A DNA stretch of 64,000 nt, taken from positions 230,165,605-230,229,604 of the forward strand of contig JAYESD010000002.1 in assembly GCA_036927565.1 (NCBI GenBank), given 5' to 3'. The position numbers were made by a program, and so were the translations under genes. The notes under the pieces are model-generated. The model made no database searches. It was not told the origin of the DNA and was given only the letters and a program-made list of their open reading frames with translations. Shown in pieces: positions 54,541 to 64,000 of the stretch (position 1 is its first letter; each line of letters opens with the position of its first letter). Source of the DNA: Tuctoria greenei (Eukaryota > Streptophyta > Magnoliopsida > Poales > Poaceae).

Positions 54541-56944
54541 TAGGTACCCAAGCTTGCTTGGGTCCTTGGAGGTTAGTTACAATACATTTGGGCACCCACA
54601 CATGAGACTTGGTGTTCCCATGGCGTGGCCCAACATAATGAGCATAAACCTTGCCAAAATTAATTCTCATTAAGACATACGAGGCATCGAAAGTTTTAAA
54701 TAGTGACTGTTGTTGTTTATGTACAAGACTAGTCTGGGAGGCCGGACTTGTCTGGAGGACCGGACTTGTCCGGACACCAACTAGACTAGTCCGGTGATCA
54801 TGAGTAATTACTGTCTTAATCTTTGACTTTCCAGTTTGAGAGAGTCTTCCCTTTACAAAGGTAATCCTCTCCTTGTTATTCTTATGGCTTTTAGCATGTT
54901 GCTTTCCACCATAAGAGTAACCAATGCCATATTTGACATTTGGAGGTCTTTTGACCAAGTATGCACTACGTGCATATTTGATCTTCTCCTTGTCAAATAT
55001 GCCACATTGGGCAGGATGTTTATCCTTTGTAGAGGTTGGCTTGTCCTTCAAACTGGTGTCAACTTTCTTACATGTACAAGCATGAGCAAACTCAGTTTTA
55101 GTGGGTTGAGAAGGTGAGCTTGAAGAGGAAGAAGGTTCACTTTGCTTGAGTGATTCAACTTGCACTTCAAGGATCTTGTTAACCTTGATCAGGTCAGCAA
55201 GTTGGCCCTTAATTGTAGCATTTGAGTCGGTTAACTCCAAGCAAGTTTCCTTGCTCGAAGCTAACTCAAGCTCTAGTGATTTGCTTCGTTCCTTTTCAAG
55301 TTCTAAAAGCTTGTCAAGTTCGACATATTCCTCCTTTTGGGAGATGATCATGTCCTCTTGACGATGTATTATCCTCTCCTTCTCGAAAAGTTGATCAAGC
55401 AAAAATTTCATTTTTGTGGCTGTTTTCCTATCTAGTCCAATAAGCATATCCTCACTATCACTATTGATTTCATCATCACTAGAGTAGGAATGCACGGAAG
55501 GGGGTTTAATGGTTACCTTGCGTTTACCTTCCTTTGCCATAAGGCAAGTGCCATCTCCCTTCCATGCGCCAAGTGTAGGGAAGAGGGTAGACTTCTTGGA
55601 TGTCTTCTCGATGGCTATGCCAGCCATCTCTTCTTCTTCGGATGACGAGGACTCTTCATTTGAGTCCCACTCTTTCCCAATGTGCACTTGTTCGGCTTGT
55701 TTCTTCTTCTTGAATAATTTCTTGGGTTGAGGCTTGGCCTCTTTGGTCTTCTTTTTGTTCTCCTCATATGGGCAATCAATTATAAAGTGGTTATACTCAC
55801 CACAATTATAGCATACCCGCCTCAACTTTGGCTTTGTTCTTTCCTTGTACTTTCCTTCGCTTGACTTTGTACCTTGTCTTTTTTTTTTCATTATTCTCTT
55901 GAATTTATTCATGAAAAATATCATGTCTTCTTCATCTAATTCACTGCTCTCGTCGTCACTATCTTCCTCTAGTTGTGCTTCTCTAGGTTCTTTGGATAGG
56001 GGCTTGAGGGTGGATTTCAAAGCAACCCCTTTCTTCTTTGCCGAGGTGAGGTCGGCAATGTCCTGGACATGCTTTTCTTGTTTTTCCATCATCTCAAAGT
56101 TGAAGATCTTTCCGAGCAGTTCATCCGGAGTCATCCTTTTGTATCCGGGCCTTTCTCTAATCATGGAGCATAGGGTGACGTTGTGAGGCATGAAAGCTCT
56201 AAGGATGAGCTTTACGACCTCATGGTCATTCCACTTCTTACTTCCGTATGATTTGACCTTGTTGACAAGTGTCTTCAATCGGTTGTACATGTCCTGGGGT
56301 GACTCGTCTTCTTCAATTGCGAATCTCCCTAATTCGCCTTCGATCATTTCGATCTTTGCTTCACGCACATGACGATCACCTTCATGTGCAATTTGCAGTG
56401 TGTCCCATATCTCCTTAGCAATCTCGAGTCCATCCACCTTGGTGAACTCGTCCCGACTGAGTGAGGAGATAATTACGGCCGCAGCTTGAGCATTTCGATG
56501 AATTTCCTGCTCTTGGCTGGGTGTGAGCTCTTCGTCGTCGTCCGGAATATCTATCCCTGTGCACACAGTATGCCATAGACTTGGATTGAGGGAAATTAGA
56601 TGCATTTTCATATTTTGCCTCCACATTGAGTAATCACTTCCATTGAAGTGTGGGGCTTTTCCAAGTGGGATAGACAAATAATGATTGTTATTGGAATTGA
56701 GACGATCATAGTTAAAAGGATATCGGGAGTAGTCGGTGTGACCACTCTCCTTCTTCTTTTCTTTGATCTTCACTTTTCCTTTGGAAAGTGTCTTCTTTCT
56801 TAGGAGCGCCTTTAGTTCTAGCGTCTCCTCATCATCGTCCTCTAAGTATTGAATGGCTTCGAGGAGCTTCTCCACCTTGAGGTTCTTTTCATCATCAACC
56901 TTTTCTTGGTTGTTGCTCTTGTGGGTGTCCTTCATGTCCGACAT
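54527..56944 (-). CDS. Copia C Gag
   Basis: This intact frame of 805 residues begins with ATG at 56944, 40 bases after the primer site. Residues 1-70 are charged and helical. Residues about 85-300 form the UBN2/DUF4219-type Gag core (PHFNGSDYSMWRQNMKMHL, TVCTG, EIWDTLQIAHEG, ELGRFAIEEDESPQDMYNRL). The zinc knuckle at 378-391 is CYNCGEYNHFIIDC (CX2CX4HX4C). A coiled coil spans about 510-610. Near the C-terminus, a TSLVGVRTSPVLQTSPASQT stretch is encoded by copies of the same palindrome as in U3. Gag assembles particles around element RNA in the cytoplasm. Pol follows in another frame; the stop overlaps a TTTGTTTTTGCAG acceptor-like site. Confidence 0.93.
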   Translation of the reverse strand: MSDMKDTHKSNNQEKVDDEKNLKVEKLLEAIQYLEDDDEETLELKALLRKKTLSKGKVKIKEKKKESGHTDYSRYPFNYDRLNSNNNHYLSIPLGKAPHFNGSDYSMWRQNMKMHLISLNPSLWHTVCTGIDIPDDDEELTPSQEQEIHRNAQAAAVIISSLSRDEFTKVDGLEIAKEIWDTLQIAHEGDRHVREAKIEMIEGELGRFAIEEDESPQDMYNRLKTLVNKVKSYGSKKWNDHEVVKLILRAFMPHNVTLCSMIRERPGYKRMTPDELLGKIFNFEMMEKQEKHVQDIADLTSAKKKGVALKSTLKPLSKEPREAQLEEDSDDESSELDEEDMIFFMNKFKRIMKKKRQGTKSSEGKYKERTKPKLRRVCYNCGEYNHFIIDCPYEENKKKTKEAKPQPKKLFKKKKQAEQVHIGKEWDSNEESSSSEEEEMAGIAIEKTSKKSTLFPTLGAWKGDGTCLMAKEGKRKVTIKPPSVHSYSSDDEINSDSEDMLIGLDRKTATKMKFLLDQLFEKERIIHRQEDMIISQKEEYVELDKLLELEKERSKSLELELASSKETCLELTDSNATIKGQLADLIKVNKILEVQVESLKQSEPSSSSSSPSQPTKTEFAHACTCKKVDTSLKDKPTSTKDKHPAQCGIFDKEKIKYARSAYLVKRPPNVKYGIGYSYGGKQHAKSHKNNKERITFVKGRLSQTGKSKIKTVITHDHRTSLVGVRTSPVLQTSPASQTSLVHKQQQSLFKTFDASYVLMRINFGKVYAHYVGPRHGNTKSHVWVPKCIVTNLQGPKQAWVPKTKA

Positions 56945-56983
56945 GATCTTCTTCGAGCGATTAGTCTCTTTCTTGAAGAACCT

Positions 56984-56996
56984 GCTCTGATACCAA
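56984..56996 (-). other. Primer binding site of Copia C
   Basis: TTGGTATCAGAGC on the minus strand, one base inside the 5' LTR, is complementary to initiator-Met tRNA. Confidence 0.9.
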
Positions 56997-57756
56997 TTGA
57001 ATGTGGCCTAGAGGGGGGGCGTGAATAGGACTTTTTGAATTTTTTTGGAACCTGCAACACTTAACAACCAGTTCAAAACCAGAGATATCTGACTAGTCCG
57101 GTAAAGTGCGGACGAACTAGGTTGATTAAGTTTGATCAATTAATTTGATTCTTCAATGTATGCAGCGGAAATATACAATCAAATGAAGTGTTACAAGGTT
57201 ATGAACCAGGTTATATCACAACTTAATCTTATATTTGATGATTCAACTTGAAGTAAGCAATAATGATTGAAACACTAGATTATAGTGAAGAATAAGAACG
57301 ATGAACACAAAAACAAGACACAAGGATTTATCCCATGGTTCGGCTCCCACTAAGGCAACCTACGTCCACGTTGAGGAGTCCACAAAAGGACCGGGTCTTC
57401 CCCAACCCTACCCTCGTCGGATCGCCACGAAGGCCAATCCTCTTCCACTTATCACAAAGGGGTGAATAAATGAATTCAAAGGGGCCTTCTCACACGTTGA
57501 GAGCTCCCTTAGATTACAATAAGAAATTCCATCAAGAACACACTCAAAAGATTACAATGAAATCACAAGAGTATGTTAGAGAATCAAACCAAGAGCTCGA
57601 TGTGGTGTTGAACGTGTCTCTCCAATGATCTAGAGTGAATCCTCAAAGGATTGATCTTTGTTGCACTTAATTTCGTGGAGAGATGTGGTTTTTGAGGCTC
57701 TTGGGAGGTGTGACGGCGCTAGGGTTCGAGAGTTAATGAAATATGACTGTGCACCT

Positions 57757-57766
57757 CTATTTATAT
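57757..57766 (-). promoter_or_regulatory. TATA box of the Copia C 5' LTR
   Basis: The minus strand reads ATATAAATAG, about 40 bp downstream of the palindrome array. Confidence 0.7.
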
Positions 57767-57802
57767 GGGTTTATAAAAGTGACCGTTAGGGTTCAGAAAG
57801 AT

Positions 57803-58284
57803 CGAACTAGTCCGTGGTGGTCACCGGACTAGTCCGGTGTGCTGTGTGTAGTAAACCCTAAGTGCCCCGAAATATCAGACTAGTCCGGCTAGGAGCGGAC
57901 TTGTCCGATTTCGCTTCTGGAAATCTTAGGACTAGTACGATAGTCATCGGACTTGTCCGGACATGTGAAACCCTAAGTGTATTGGCTGACAAGTCCGCAC
58001 TTGGAGGACTTGTCCGATTTAGTTCAGAGGGTTTTTCGGACTAGTCCGTGCAAATATCAGACTTGTCCGATTTGGACCAGAGAGAATATCAGACTAGTCC
58101 GGTTGTGATCGGACTTGTCCGATTTTGTGTGACTTGTGAAGTGTTTTGAGGACTTGTCCGCACTGGGGAGGACTAGTACGATTCTAGTCAGAGAGATATC
58201 GGACTAGTCCGATGGATATCGGACTTGTCCGATTTTGTGCAGAGAGGATATTGGACTAGTCCGGTGACATTTGGACTCGTCCGG
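57803..58284 (-). promoter_or_regulatory. Palindrome array in Copia C U3 (5' LTR)
   Basis: This is the same array as at 47531-48015, in the LTR that drives the element. It shows a few changes in individual copies, for example CTCG for CTAG near its end. Confidence 0.75.
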
Positions 58285-58545
58285 TCATGCGTAACTTTGT
58301 GCAATGTGTGTGTTTAATTGTGATTGAGCTCTTGGGGTGAGTTTCCTTAACACACTCCATACACAATGATCTACTATTCTTTTTCCTTGAGCTCATTTCC
58401 ACTTTGCTCCTCAATTCTTCCTTCTTTTTGGCACTTTGCTTATTTTGCTATTAAAACATGTGCTCATCTCAACAAAGAGGTTAGGATCCCAATTGCTTGT
58501 CATAAATCATCCAAGACCCACAAGGGATTCCTAGATGCACTTTCA

Positions 58546-58956
58546 ATCGGACTTGTCCGATTTTGATCAGAGGCATTATCGGACCAGCCCGGACTTTATT
58601 GGATTAGTCCACTGCGGACAAGTCCGCACTGGGAGGACTTGTTCGATCCTGGACAGAGATATTATCAGACTAGTTCGGGGAGTATCAGACTAGTCCGGAC
58701 CTGTGTAAATTTGTGTAGTGAGAGTGTTTTCTTTTGCTTGAGCTCTCGGGGTGTGTTTCTCCAGCACACTCCATACACAAAGAGTATTCTATTCATCTCT
58801 TGAGCTCTTTTGAACTTGATTCCTCACTCTCCTTTCTTTTTGCGCTTTCTTCATAATTCCATTAAAACCTGCTCTCATCTCAACAATTTGGTTAGAATCT
58901 CATTTGTTTGTCACAAATCAACCAAAACCCACATGGGATGCCTAGATGCACTTTCA
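58546..58956 (-). repeat. 3' LTR of Copia D, part 2
   Basis: The first five bases, ATCGG, are the target duplication made by insertion of Copia C. The rest completes the D LTR, ending GATGCACTTTCA, and carries further palindromes (58546-58690). Confidence 0.9.
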
Positions 58957-58974
58957 ATCCCTCCCTTTTTGGTG

Positions 58975-59445
58975 ATTGATGACAACCAATTGAGATTTCA
59001 CAAATATGATGAAAATTCAGATTTTCACAAAGTGTGCACATATGAGCTTAGAACAAATTAAGCAATAAAAACATAAGACATATGTGCACTCTTTATGGTG
59101 GGGTGGAAGACTAAGTGTGTGTATGCAATAATCGTGATGAGAATGAGATAATTGACATAATCATATCAACATCAAGCATATATGTCAATTTCAAAGCATA
59201 AGCATAGATTATATCAAAGTATCATCACAAACTCCATAAACATAACTTAGAAGCATAATAAGAGTCTTACAACTTTAAAACTAATCTGACACCACCAAAA
59301 TCATAACAAAGAGCAAAAGATGCAAATGGAGCTCTCATCTCTCATCTACAGCTACAACCTAATGACTCCACCTCAATCTCTCCCCATTTGGCATCAAGGA
59401 ACCAAAAAGAATGAGAGGAGGGATCTAGAAGTCGTTGTAAGCTCA
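58975..59445. other. AT-rich spacer before the Copia D 3' LTR
   Basis: Non-coding, corresponding to 48291-48734 of copy C. Nothing else is recognised. Confidence 0.5.
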
Positions 59446-60005
59446 TTACTCATTGTCGGTCCTCTCATCGTATTCATTGTCGTCAGCTTGAGGAGGAGGA
59501 GGATGAGAACCACTCGTTGTGCCCCAAACGCCAAAAAAGGCAAGCTCGGAAGGAGATAAAGGTGGAAGCTCAGAGAAGTCTGACGCTGAGTCATCAGAGA
59601 TAATAGGAGATCCAACAGGCTCAATCTCTAGCTTCTGACAAATATTCTTGACATTTTCTTTCACATACTTCATGTCTGCCTTCCTTGCCTTGCTCAACTT
59701 GTGAAGCTTCACTTCAGCCTTTTTGCAGGAGCCAAAGATGGCGGTCAAGTACTTCAAGATGCCACTAGGAGACCCTTTTTGAGGAGGGGCCCTAGTGTTG
59801 GGGGCAGTCCTTGCATCTCCTTGAGTTCTCCTCGGAGCCTCTTCACTTGACTCAGGAGATGCAGCAGCTGGGAGAGTATCTTGGGGAGGCTTCTGGGGCC
59901 TTAGAGGAGTATGCTCTACATCCTTCACAAACTCAATTCATGTGACTTTATCAATCATAAACATCAGGTATGGTGCATAGCCACAGGAGCGGTTTAGTGT
60001 GCAGG
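59446..60005 (-). pseudogene. Copia D 3' ORF, C-terminal part
   Basis: After the solo LTR the reading continues with a broken stretch. The frame at 59446-59928 follows: FKYL-like ILKYLTAIFGSCKKAEVKLHKL, MKYVKENVKNICQKLEIE and an acidic end. It is collinear with 48735-49086 of copy C. Confidence 0.65.
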
Positions 60006-60841
60006 TGTTGAAGTGTATCAACGACACTTCCCCCGTTACTACTAAATGTAGCCCACGGAGGTTTTTGTATTGGTTTGGACATGTATAGATCAGGAACAAG
60101 ATGATGACACATGATATTTACGTAGTTCGGGCCGCCTTAGCGTAATACCCTACTCTACGGGGTGTGCGTTTTGTATATCTTGTGTGCATTAGAGGTTCAA
60201 TCAGATCTGATTAGATGTCTCTCTACCATGCGGTGCAGTACTTTTATAGTCTAAGGACTGACCGTTACAATATTTGCCTTGCCCGACATTTGGCCCTGGC
60301 GTATTAAGAGCCTAATACATGGTCTATGAGTATTAAAAGTGATTAACAGTGTGATAACATGCTTTAATAGCAGCATTACCCCTATTAACAGCCCACTGAT
60401 CGTGTGTCATTAATATAGCATTAATGACACGTAATCAGATCTTGTAACTGCCGCTTTAACTGTCCCTTGATTGTCCGTTCTGTTGGAGATCCACCAATAT
60501 TCCCGCTAGTATAAGGTCCGAAGGACCCACACGTGGCAGCTCCGGAGCTTCCCTTCTCGGTGAGATGGGTCCGGAGCTGTTATACACATGGCAACACCGG
60601 AGCTTCCCTCTGCTGGGGCTTAGGTCCGGGGTTATTATCCACGTGTCCACTTTGGAGCTTCCCTCTGTTGGGAGTTCAAGGTCTTATATTACACGTGGCA
60701 GTCCCAGAGCTATCCATATGAGGAAGGTGGGCCCAGTGTCGTGTGACATGTGGGGTCTGATGGAACCTTCAACTCTGATGGGTGGAACTCTCTTGCACTT
60801 CTTGCGGTATCATGGGGTACCCGGTACACAGGGTACTGACA
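60006..60841 (-). mobile_element. Solo LTR of the Tat family
   Basis: At 836 bp it is similar end to end to the Tat LTRs (begins TGTTGAAGTG, ends GTACTGACA in plus view). No internal sequence is attached. Flanks are GCAGG (60001-60005) and ACAGG (60842-60846), a 5-bp target duplication with one change. The array positions 60530, 60585, 60640, 60692 and 60747 keep the 55-bp rhythm (one 52). Solo LTRs form by recombination between the two LTRs of an element. Confidence 0.9.
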
Positions 60842-61888
60842 ACAGGAGATGTTCACCATATCATTCCAAATGTAGTCAAAGATATCAAACTTACTGTTTT
60901 TGCTGATCACCTTCATTAATGTCCTCAGGTAGCCTTGGACACTCCCTGTATCTCCATCTTTCGGAGCAGTTGTCTTCCTAAGAACCCTGTTGAGAACCAT
61001 GAACAAGGGCTTCATGTTCTTGGTCGATGGAGGGTTGTACTTCAAGCGAGTATCATAAAGGAACTCCATCTTATCCTTCTCGAAGACACCAATGTTGTGA
61101 ATGATGAGCTCATTGTTGCTAGTGCCCTCAAGATGCAGCAGTCTTGCAAACTCATCATAAGTAATAGTATACTTGGATCCATGTGTTATCCAAGTGACCC
61201 TTTCCTCTTCATCGCTGGCAAAGTAGTAGGTTGCATATAATTGAGCGATGACTTCATCATTCCAATTACACCAGAAAGCAAACAAGTCTTTGAGGCCATG
61301 TCTCTCCATAGCCTTTATCACTTCATCAAAGGCTAGGCAACTCTTTCTCTCAAAGTGTGTCCAGTCGATCCATTGGCTTCAGACCACCGAAGTCTTCATC
61401 GTGAGATACACGGAACTATAGTAGTCCGCGTGGAAGTTGCTCTAGAACCTTGCATCAGCTGCCTTCCTGTAACTGCTGTAACAATCAATCGTCCTGAGCT
61501 TTGAAGCTACATATCTTCCTTTGCCATTGAATCTTTATTCAGAGGGGTCTCTGTTCCCCTATCTTGGTGCACTCATCCGGAGAGGGCCAATCGGGTTAGA
61601 GGCAATCCCTTTGACTTTTCCTTTGGATTGGCGATGAGCCGCTGGGCTGGAGCCAACCAAATCTTGATCTTTTGAAGTTGGCTTCTTGGCTGCAACCTTC
61701 CGCTGCATCCTAGGTGGAGTGGGCGAAGACTCGGTAGCACGCTCTTGCCTCTTCTTACTTTGCCCCATCAAAGCACGAGGCAAAGAGTCTTGTTCCATTT
61801 TGGCCTCAAAGTCGGAAATCTCATCATTGGATCTCGACATGGTCCTCACAAGAGGATTATACAATACATGGATGAGGATTGATGGCAA
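60842..61888 (-). pseudogene. Copia D 3' ORF, N-terminal and central part
   Basis: The N-terminal part is at 61559-61888 (ISDFEAKMEQ, KKRQERATESSPTPPRMQRKVAAKKP), collinear with copy C. The central part, 60842-61321, contains MERHGLKDLFAFWCNWNDEVIAQLYATYYFA, TWITHGSKYTITYDEFARLLHL and VLNRVLRKTTAPKDGD. It is interrupted by the solo LTR at 60841. The central part is less broken than in C and helps define the protein. Confidence 0.7.
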
Positions 61889-62735
61889 GGAAATGCATTG
61901 AGTAGTTGGAATTTATGGTCGAGTTCAGTCAAAAGTTGGACTTGTCCAGTGCTCAAGTCCGGACTAGTCCGGAGTACCGGACTAGTCCGTACTGAGACCA
62001 GACTAGTCCGGTGTTCAACTGCTCAAACCCTAACTAGCAAATCAATGGTGTTTCTCAATGCAAAAATAGCTCAAGGTAGATGTAATACAACAAGGAGTCA
62101 TGTATTAACTAGTGGAGCTAAGCAATTTGGTCCATAACACAAGAAATCGAGGATTCTAGGGTTTTTAGAAAGTTTACCAAAATCCTTCGATTCTTGAGGT
62201 TCGAGGAGTTGTTGTCGCGGACTAGTCCGTGGACCTCGATCCCCTTGCGATGAAGATCGTTTTCCACGGAGAGTTGAAGAGATTTGGTGGAGACATCGCC
62301 AAACCACCTTGGGGGCGCTCGAGTGAGGAGAGAGAATGTGAGGAACGTTGTGAGGGTGAAGGAGATTAGGGTTTGATGGCCCTAGGGTTATGGAATCAAA
62401 AAATCGGACTAGTCCGTGGTTAACCGGACTAGTCCGGACTACTGGATCTCTGCGGACTAGTCTGCAGTGTGCGGACTAGTCCGGGTAACCACGGACTAGT
62501 CCGTGGTCACCAGAACAGAAGCATTTAGATATTCGAAGGTGCTTACAAATAAAATAGGGGGGCAAAACACACAAACAATCTGGATGAATATGATCAGTAA
62601 ACATACAAAAATCAAGCTATGACCATAATTCACCAAGATCAAGTAATTGAAATAGTTTACTGGAGAAAATAGAGAGAGATGATTTTCATAACACAATCAA
62701 TAGATTTTGAAGATGGCATACAGGTATGCAAGTTT
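61889..62735 (-). promoter_or_regulatory. Palindrome region before the Copia D 3' ORF
   Basis: Palindrome clusters at 61930-62015, 62215-62230 and 62405-62510 surround a leader-like stretch (minus strand: AACCCTAATCTCCTTCACC, then TTCTCTCTCC), as in copy C. No coding sequence is seen. Confidence 0.45.
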
Positions 62736-63853
62736 TCAAGCCACGTTCCGAGCATAAAGGATATTTAGTTCATTTTGGAGCTCGCAAAAACATTTCTCAT
62801 CAAGTGGCTTGGTAAATATATCAGCTAGTTGTTTTTCGGTGTTGACATGGAAAATGGCTATGTCTCCTTTCATTGAGTGGTCTCTCAAAAAGTGATGCCG
62901 GATGTCTATGTGTTTGGTCCTAGAGTGCTCAACGGGGTTATGGGCAATTTTAATAGCACTCTCATTATCACAATGGAGTGGAATACGACTCATATTGTAA
63001 CCGTAATCCCTTAGAGTTTGTCGCATCCAAAGGAGTTGTGCACAACAACTCCTGGCTGCAACATACTCCGCTTTGGCCGTGGATAAGGCAATGGAGTTTT
63101 GTTTCTTAGAGGACCAAAAAACTAGGGATCTACCTAAGAATTGGCATGTATCAGAGGTACTTTTTGTATTACTTTGCATCCGACATAATCTACATCAGAG
63201 TATCTAATGAGATTGAACTTAGAACCTTTCGGATACCAAAGGCCTAGGTTGGGTGTATGAACTAAATATCACAAGATTCTTTTTACGGCTGTTAAATGAC
63301 ACTCCTTAGGATTGGCATGAAATCTTGCACACAAACATACACTCAACATAATATCAGGCCTAGATGCAGATAAGTAAAGTAAGGATCCAATCATATAGCG
63401 ATATACCTTTTGATCCACATTTGGTCCGTATTCATTGATATCCAAGTGTCCATTTGTTGCCATGGGAGTCTTTATAGGCTTCACCTTGTCCATTCCAAAC
63501 TTTCGAATTGTGAATACCCTTTGGCCACAAGTCGCGCCTTGTTTCTTGTCACCACCCCGTGTTCATCTTGCTTGTTGCGGAAGACCCGTTTAGTGTCGAC
63601 GACGTTTAACTTGGGCCTTTAAACAAGTTCCCACACCTCGTTCCGTTTGAAGTTGTTCAATTCTTCTTGCATTGCCACCACCCAATCCGGATCTTTCAAT
63701 GCATCTTCAACCCTGTGTGGTTCCAAAGAGGATACAAACAAGTAGTGTTCACAAAAATTAGCTATTCGAGATCTAGTTGTTACTCCCTTTTGGATGTCAC
63801 CGATTATGTTGTCGACGGGGTGATCTCTTTGGATACATTGGTGTACTCTTGGA
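62736..63853 (-). pseudogene. Copia D RT/RNase H remnant with internal deletion
   Basis: RNase H is readable at 62736-63179 (FWSSKKQNSIALSTAKAEYVAA, HCDNESAIKIAHNP, QLADIFTKPLDE). The end of RT is at 63269-63493 (KVKPIKTPMATNGHLDI, MIGSLLYLSASRPDIM). At about 63495-63503 it jumps directly to sequence that in copy C lies about 543 bp further upstream in pol, so the YVDD catalytic region is missing. The remaining upstream part is cut by element E. It is non-functional. Confidence 0.85.
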
Positions 63854-64000
63854 TGTAAAATCCCACATTTTCCTTCATATGAGGTTCAGTTGTAAATTGG
63901 GTGTTAACCCTAATGGAGACACTTTATAGCCATGCTTATAAACTTGATCTCATCAAATCTTTTCTTCTACTCATGTTTAAATTTATTAACATGAGGAATG
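63854..64000 (+). mobile_element. Element E, right copy (first 147 bp)
   Basis: It begins TGTAAAATCCCACATTTTCC inside Copia D pol and matches the reverse complement of 4060-4209 with scattered differences. The rest lies beyond the window. Confidence 0.8.

Larger units (their letters stand above)
46710..58545 (-). mobile_element. Ty1/copia element C (Maximus/SIRE-like), full length
   Basis: LTRs at 56998-58545 (5', 1,548 bp) and 46710-48273 (3', 1,564 bp) are flanked by a perfect 5-bp target duplication ATCGG (46705-46709 and 58546-58550). On the minus strand the order is 5' LTR, Met-tRNA primer site, gag, pol, a non-coding array region, a 3' ORF, a polypurine tract and the 3' LTR. The long Gag and the ORF after RNase H are typical of the Maximus/SIRE lineage. 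Only one stop and one frameshift were noticed in pol, so it is fairly young. Confidence 0.95.
56998..58545 (-). repeat. 5' LTR of Copia C
   Basis: On the minus strand it runs TGAAAGTGCATC to GGCCACATTCA. The U3 has the palindrome array (57803-58284) directly upstream of the TATA box at 57757-57766 (ATATAAATAG). Confidence 0.95.
58957..63853 (-). mobile_element. Older Copia element D (Maximus/SIRE-like), internal 3' part
   Basis: On the minus strand there are pol remnants (63853-62736), a palindrome region, the 3' ORF (61845 to about 59440, interrupted by a Tat solo LTR), a polypurine tract (58957-58974) and the 3' LTR (58956-58551 plus 46709-45561). The 5' half is cut off by element E at 63854. 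Sequence and layout match Copia C, but with more stops and a deletion in RT, as expected for the older host element. Confidence 0.9.

Overview
The window is grass (Poaceae) nuclear DNA, probably from a large, repeat-rich genome. The evidence is nested LTR retrotransposons of typical grass lineages, a tRNA-derived SINE, and one compact GC-rich intronless host gene: an inositol-tetrakisphosphate 1-kinase of the ITPK1/maize lpa2 type at 41987-43000 on the minus strand. I cannot name the species. I recognise no other host gene; everything else is mobile DNA or unassigned non-coding sequence.

Layout, left to right. 1-4209 is the terminal part of a long LTR-type element (called E) that interrupts a Copia element (B, 4210-8402, minus). 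B lies against an old Tekay-type LTR fragment (8403-8940). 8941-13887 is a plus-strand Maximus/SIRE-like Copia remnant whose LTR and flank (1,814 bp) are tandemly duplicated almost identically. A SINE with an 11-bp target duplication lies at 14050-14191. A Tat-lineage Ty3/gypsy element fills 14568-38774 (minus) and splits a small DNA transposon. Its antisense accessory ORF is itself split by a full-length Tekay chromovirus (16052-27440, plus). The ITPK1 gene island covers about 39331-43246, with an eroded Tat-type LTR starting about 165 bp upstream of its TATA box. A full-length Maximus/SIRE-type Copia element (C, 46710-58545, minus, perfect target duplication ATCGG) is inserted in the LTR of an older relative (D, 45561-63853). 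D also carries a Tat solo LTR (60006-60841) and is cut at the right edge by another E copy in opposite orientation.

How the parts work. Gag, protease, reverse transcriptase, RNase H and integrase genes serve element replication. Nearly all carry stops or frameshifts, so none of these copies looks autonomous. The Tekay integrase ends in a chromodomain, which in this clade links integration to chromatin. The same element has an extra ORF before gag whose first 13 residues after Met match the histone H3 tail at 10 positions. It continues into a basic domain, a coiled coil and an acidic tail. I regard this as the most interesting object here. It and gag each begin exactly at a splice-acceptor-like AG, which suggests expression from spliced RNAs.

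Two further organised signals stand out. The Copia C/D U3 carries about 19 copies of a palindrome (GGACTAGTCC or GGACTTGTCC) spaced mostly 20 and 32 bp apart, close to two and three helical turns. The Tat U3 carries five CACGTG boxes spaced exactly 55 bp apart. Both arrays lie directly upstream of the LTR TATA box and look like enhancers. Spacings were counted by hand from the printed coordinates; family names come from motif recognition, not from database searches.
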